The position numbers and the translations under genes were made by a program. A DNA stretch of 8,476 nt from an uncultured Collinsella sp. (GTDB lineage Bacteria; Actinomycetota; Coriobacteriia; Coriobacteriales; Coriobacteriaceae), in NCBI GenBank assembly GCA_902474645.1, contig CABRWN010000090.1, forward strand, positions 1 to 8,476, given 5' to 3'. The notes beneath the pieces are model-generated. The model made no database searches and was not told where the DNA came from. It saw only the letters and a list, made by a program, of their open reading frames with translations. This document shows, one piece after another, positions 6,127 through 8,476 of the stretch. Each line of letters opens with the position of its first letter. Within the stretch, counting starts at the first letter, position 1.

Positions 6127-6170
6127 AAAGAAGCCTCGCACCGCCCGCCGCGTTGCGAGGCTTCTTTCTA
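6127..6170 (+). terminator. intrinsic terminator after the aminotransferase gene
   Basis: AAAGAAGCCTCGCA (6127-6140) pairs perfectly over 14 bp with TGCGAGGCTTCTTT (6154-6167) around a 13-base loop. The stem ends in A/T pairs and runs into TTTCTA, typical of an intrinsic terminator. It separates the aminotransferase from the kinase gene. Confidence 0.88.
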
Positions 6171-6176
6171 TAGCGC

Positions 6177-6204
6177 TTTCTTAAATGGTTTAGAGCTCTA
6201 TACT
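6177..6204 (+). promoter_or_regulatory. possible promoter of the ROK kinase gene
   Basis: TATACT at 6199-6204 is a good -10 hexamer (five of six matches to TATAAT) in an AT-rich patch directly after the upstream terminator. A weak -35 candidate, TTTCTT, lies 16 bp upstream. The leader would be about 30 bases long. Confidence 0.4.
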
Positions 6205-6242
6205 TTAGTCACGGAGCAACTCGTCCCAGAGAGAGGAATACT

Positions 6243-7133
6243 ATGGCAGAACAGCAGCTTATCGGAGCGCTCGAGGCCGGCGGCACCAAGATGGTCTGCG
6301 CCACGGGCTATGCAGACGGTACGGTCCTGGAGCGCGAGCAGATCGCGACCACGACTCCGCAGGAAACCGTCGAGGCCGTCAACGCATGGTTTGCCGACAA
6401 GGGCATCGCCGCGCTGGGCATTGGCGCCTTTGGCCCTACCGCAGTCAACCCCGCCTCGCCCCAATACGGCAAGATCCTGGAGACGCCAAAAACGGCATGG
6501 CGCTACTTTGACCTGCTGGGCACTATCCAAAACGAGCTCAATATCCCCTGCGGCTACGATACCGACGTCAACGTCGCCTGCCTAGGCGAGGTCACGTTTG
6601 GTTGCGCCAAGGGCCTTACCGATGTGGTCTACCTGACCATCGGCACCGGCGTGGGCGCCGGCGTGCTCTCGGGCGGTAAGCTCGTGCACGGCATGATGCA
6701 TCCCGAGGCCGGCCACATCCTGGTCACGCGCGACCCGCGCGACACCATCGGCGAGCATAGTGCCTGCCCCTTCCACGACAACTGCCTCGAGGGCCTCATC
6801 GCCGGCCCCGGCGTTAAAAAGCGCTGGGATGGCAAGAGTGCCGGAGACATGGCCGATGACCCGGAGGCCATGGACCTGCTCGCCGGCTATCTGGCACAGG
6901 CGCTCATGACCTACACGCTGTGCTACGCGCCGCAAAAGATCATCATCGGCGGCGGCGTGGCCGACCACACCCCCATCGTGCCGCTCGCGCGCAAGAAGTG
7001 CGCCGAAATGCTCAACGGCTATATCGTCACGCCCGAGGTCAACGACATCGATAACTACATCGTCAACAACAGCCTCGAGGGCAAGCAGGGCATCATGGGT
7101 TGCCTGGCCCTGGGCGCACAGGCGCTTCAGTAG
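6243..7133 (+). CDS. ROK-family sugar kinase, probable fructokinase
   Basis: A 296-residue ROK kinase. The phosphate-binding loop GALEAGGTK is at residues 8-16, GIGAFGPTAVNPASPQYG matches the fructokinase subgroup, and the catalytic base is Asp108 in YDTDVNVACLGE. The second nucleotide loop is LTIGTGVGAGVLSGG. The ROK zinc site is complete: HPEAGH (His153-His158) followed by CPFHDNC with Cys175, His178 and Cys181. The C-terminal KIIIGGGVA block is also present. The family phosphorylates hexoses with ATP; the sequence pattern is closest to ScrK/YdhR-type fructokinases, giving fructose 6-phosphate, though mannose or glucose cannot be excluded. The start is ATG 6243, after AGAGAGAGGA with 5-base spacing. 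No sugar transporter, sucrase or regulator gene is adjacent, so it stands as a single-gene unit with its own promoter and a shared terminator. Confidence 0.88.
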   Translation: MAEQQLIGALEAGGTKMVCATGYADGTVLEREQIATTTPQETVEAVNAWFADKGIAALGIGAFGPTAVNPASPQYGKILETPKTAWRYFDLLGTIQNELNIPCGYDTDVNVACLGEVTFGCAKGLTDVVYLTIGTGVGAGVLSGGKLVHGMMHPEAGHILVTRDPRDTIGEHSACPFHDNCLEGLIAGPGVKKRWDGKSAGDMADDPEAMDLLAGYLAQALMTYTLCYAPQKIIIGGGVADHTPIVPLARKKCAEMLNGYIVTPEVNDIDNYIVNNSLEGKQGIMGCLALGAQALQ

Positions 7134-7215
7134 CAGACGCACCCACAGGGCGTGGCGCGACCGGCAAATCCGACCTACGGAACGACGCCACCACGCCTCA
7201 TATAAGCCCTCAAAT

Positions 7216-7262
7216 AAAAAAGGCCGCCTAGGACTAAACAATACGTCCTAGGCGGCCTTTTT
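7216..7262. terminator. bidirectional terminator shared by the ROK kinase and the vanZ-like gene
   Basis: A perfect 18-bp stem (7217-7234 with 7245-7262), built around GGCCGCCTAGGAC and GTCCTAGGCGGCC with a 10-base loop, is flanked by A on the left and T on the right. It therefore works for transcripts from both sides. On the minus strand its first arm contains the last codons and the TAG stop (7248-7250) of the vanZ-like gene. Confidence 0.93.
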
Positions 7263-7697
7263 GGCGCACATCAGCGACCGTAAGAGATATCGGAGCACAA
7301 CGCCCGTTGCCGCTCCACAGCAGTCGATCATCACATCGGTAATCATGCCGGCGCGTCCCGGCACAAAGAGCTGAATCGTCTCGTCGATCGAGGGAATCAG
7401 CAGCAGGAACACCGCCGTGGGCAGCAGCACGTCAAAGGTGCGCCGGCCCTCAAAATCAAAGGCGTGCGTTGCCAGGATGCCGAGCACCATATACTCGGTA
7501 AAATGCGCGCACTTGCGAACAACAAAGTTGGTCACCCATTCATATGGAAGTCCCACGCCGTGCAGGAAACCGCGGATAGCTTCCATGACCGTCAGGCTCA
7601 GCGAGCCCGACCCCGAGCCGGGAACCAGCGAATTGCCCCAGATCAAGAGCGCCATCAGGCAGGTCACGACCGCCCATTTTCGATTGATCTTAACCAT
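7248..7697 (-). CDS. VanZ-like family membrane protein
   Basis: A 149-residue integral membrane protein with about four hydrophobic segments: one near the N-terminus (WAVVTCLMALLIW), a second with RKCAHFTEYMVLGILATHAF, a third ending in DETIQLFVPGR, and a fourth after ITDVMIDCCGAATGVVLRYLL. The motifs K-xx-HFxEYxxLG and DExxQxFxPGRxGxxxD are the family signature. VanZ itself gives low-level teicoplanin resistance, but most relatives have no known function and resistance should not be inferred here. I chose ATG at 7697, just 7 bp after the stop of the upstream gene and with GGAGG about 12 bases before it. A TTG start at 7730 would add 11 basic residues and overlap the upstream gene. The tight spacing implies translational coupling with the alanine-rich protein. 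The stop codon lies inside the terminator stem. Confidence 0.85.
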   Translation of the reverse strand: MVKINRKWAVVTCLMALLIWGNSLVPGSGSGSLSLTVMEAIRGFLHGVGLPYEWVTNFVVRKCAHFTEYMVLGILATHAFDFEGRRTFDVLLPTAVFLLLIPSIDETIQLFVPGRAGMITDVMIDCCGAATGVVLRYLLRSLMCAKKAA

Positions 7698-7704
7698 GCA
7701 GAAG

Positions 7705-8476
7705 TTATGCCTCCGCGCGGAGCGGCGCAAAGCTGGCGGTACCGCCCTCGATAACGCTCAGATAGGCACGGCCCGTACGCTTGGCGGTAGAGGACTGCAG
7801 GCGCTCGATCTCTTCCTCGAGGATCTGATTGACGCGCTCGTGACGACGATTTTCCATAATGCCGGCGGCAATAGCCTCGGCCCGCTCGATGCTCTCGCGT
7901 GAGATACGGGCGGTATCCTCGGGGAACACAGCGCTGTGACGGCCGACATAGGCGGGGGCAGCAGGCTGAGGGGCAGCGACGGGAGCGGGGGCTGCAACAG
8001 GAGCGGGCTCGTCAATCTCATCCAGAATCGCGGTGGCGGCGGCCCACATGTCCTCGTGGCCCGAGTAATCGGCCATGGGGACATCAACCTCGAGCGAGGC
8101 GTCCGGAAGGTCGCCGGTGTCGATGCGATCTTGGGCTTCAATAGATGCGGTGATGGCTGCAGGCTCATCGAGGTCATCGAGATCGATGTCCGCGGCACCG
8201 GAGATGATAGGCATGCTGGCGAGGTTTGCATTGTACGGCGCAGCCTCAGCCGCCTGCTGCTGGGCAGGAGCGCCCCACAACGAGCTTTCGGCGGCACGGC
8301 GGGCGGCAACGGCCTCCTCGTCCGCAGTCATGGCTTCATCAACGTACGAATTGTCGGCAGAAGCGTTCGCGTCCGCCGAGGTAGCGTTGTAGGCGTTATT
8401 GGCTGCCGCGTTGGCAACGAGTGCCACGAAAGCCGCCGTGCTGCCCGCAGGGGCGGCCTGGGAGCCAGACACAGCG
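7705..8476 (-). CDS. alanine-rich acidic protein of unknown function (5' end outside window)
   Basis: I do not recognise this gene. The frame is open to the right edge; a GTG at 8472 is possible but its upstream context is missing, so the start is undecided. The visible ~256 residues are rich in Ala, Asp, Glu and Pro. They begin with a low-complexity Ala/Asn/Ser stretch, continue with an acidic part (DIDLDDLDEP, TGDLPDASLEVDVP), then an Ala-Pro linker (APVAAPAPVAAPQPAAP). They end in a charged, probably helical segment (ISRESIERAEAIAAGI to RVNQILEEEIERLQ) and a short tail. No membrane span, signal peptide or enzyme motif is visible. The composition suggests a mostly disordered protein with a short coiled-coil end, perhaps the C-terminal part of something longer. 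It is the first visible gene of a unit with the vanZ-like gene 7 bp downstream. The coding call rests on the long open frame and this coupling. Confidence 0.65.
   Translation of the reverse strand, partial: AVSGSQAAPAGSTAAFVALVANAAANNAYNATSADANASADNSYVDEAMTADEEAVAARRAAESSLWGAPAQQQAAEAAPYNANLASMPIISGAADIDLDDLDEPAAITASIEAQDRIDTGDLPDASLEVDVPMADYSGHEDMWAAATAILDEIDEPAPVAAPAPVAAPQPAAPAYVGRHSAVFPEDTARISRESIERAEAIAAGIMENRRHERVNQILEEEIERLQSSTAKRTGRAYLSVIEGGTASFAPLRAEA

Noticed and set aside
7149..7197. Imperfect inverted repeat GGCGTGG/CCACGCC downstream of the ROK kinase gene
   Set aside because: It has a 7-bp stem with a very large loop and no T tract; the strong terminator right after it explains transcript ending.
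1..8476. CRISPR array, toxin-antitoxin pair, transposase, phage or defence module
   Set aside because: No spaced repeats, integrase, transposase or toxin motifs were seen on either strand; the only mobile-element hint is the tRNA-Lys repeat.

Overview
The window is about 8.5 kb of GC-rich bacterial chromosome. Gene density, codon use (strong preference for G/C-ending codons), the GGGtGRT-family gene pair and CCA-encoding tRNA genes fit an anaerobic gut actinobacterium of the class Coriobacteriia, most likely Collinsella or a close relative. That assignment is recognition from memory and was not tested by a search. Nothing points to a plasmid or an intact phage. The sequence looks chromosomal, with one small rearranged patch beside a tRNA gene.

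Layout on the + strand. Positions 1-1517 hold a two-gene operon: the 3' part of a NifU-like scaffold gene and a complete GGGtGRT-family gene, closed by a strong terminator. Both genes use only AAG for lysine, which suggests high expression. Positions 1774-3297 encode a soluble flavoprotein of the fumarate reductase/succinate dehydrogenase/L-aspartate oxidase superfamily, standing alone. Positions 3459-4319 encode a DinD-like DNA-damage-inducible protein with more mixed codon use. Positions 4330-4599 contain a 93-bp segment repeated 177 bp apart in direct orientation. It consists of the last ~20 nt of a tRNA-Lys gene plus its terminator. The right copy belongs to the intact tRNA and the left copy is a stranded remnant; the 84 bp between them carry three small palindromes.

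Positions 4580-4755 (minus strand) hold a tRNA-His/tRNA-Lys pair with a recognisable promoter and a UUCG-loop terminator. Back on the + strand, 4920-6101 encodes a class I PLP aminotransferase with its own terminator, and 6243-7133 encodes a ROK-family sugar kinase, probably a fructokinase. From the other side, minus-strand genes run from 8476 to 7248: an alanine-rich acidic protein of unknown function (5' end outside the window) and a VanZ-like membrane protein. They converge on the kinase gene and share one bidirectional terminator, which overlaps the vanZ-like stop codon.

Most genes here are separate transcription units for housekeeping metabolism, and I see no multi-gene defence, secretion or biosynthetic system. 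The two points most worth following up are the poorly understood NifU-like/GGGtGRT pair and the duplicated tRNA-Lys 3' end, which resembles a leftover attachment site.
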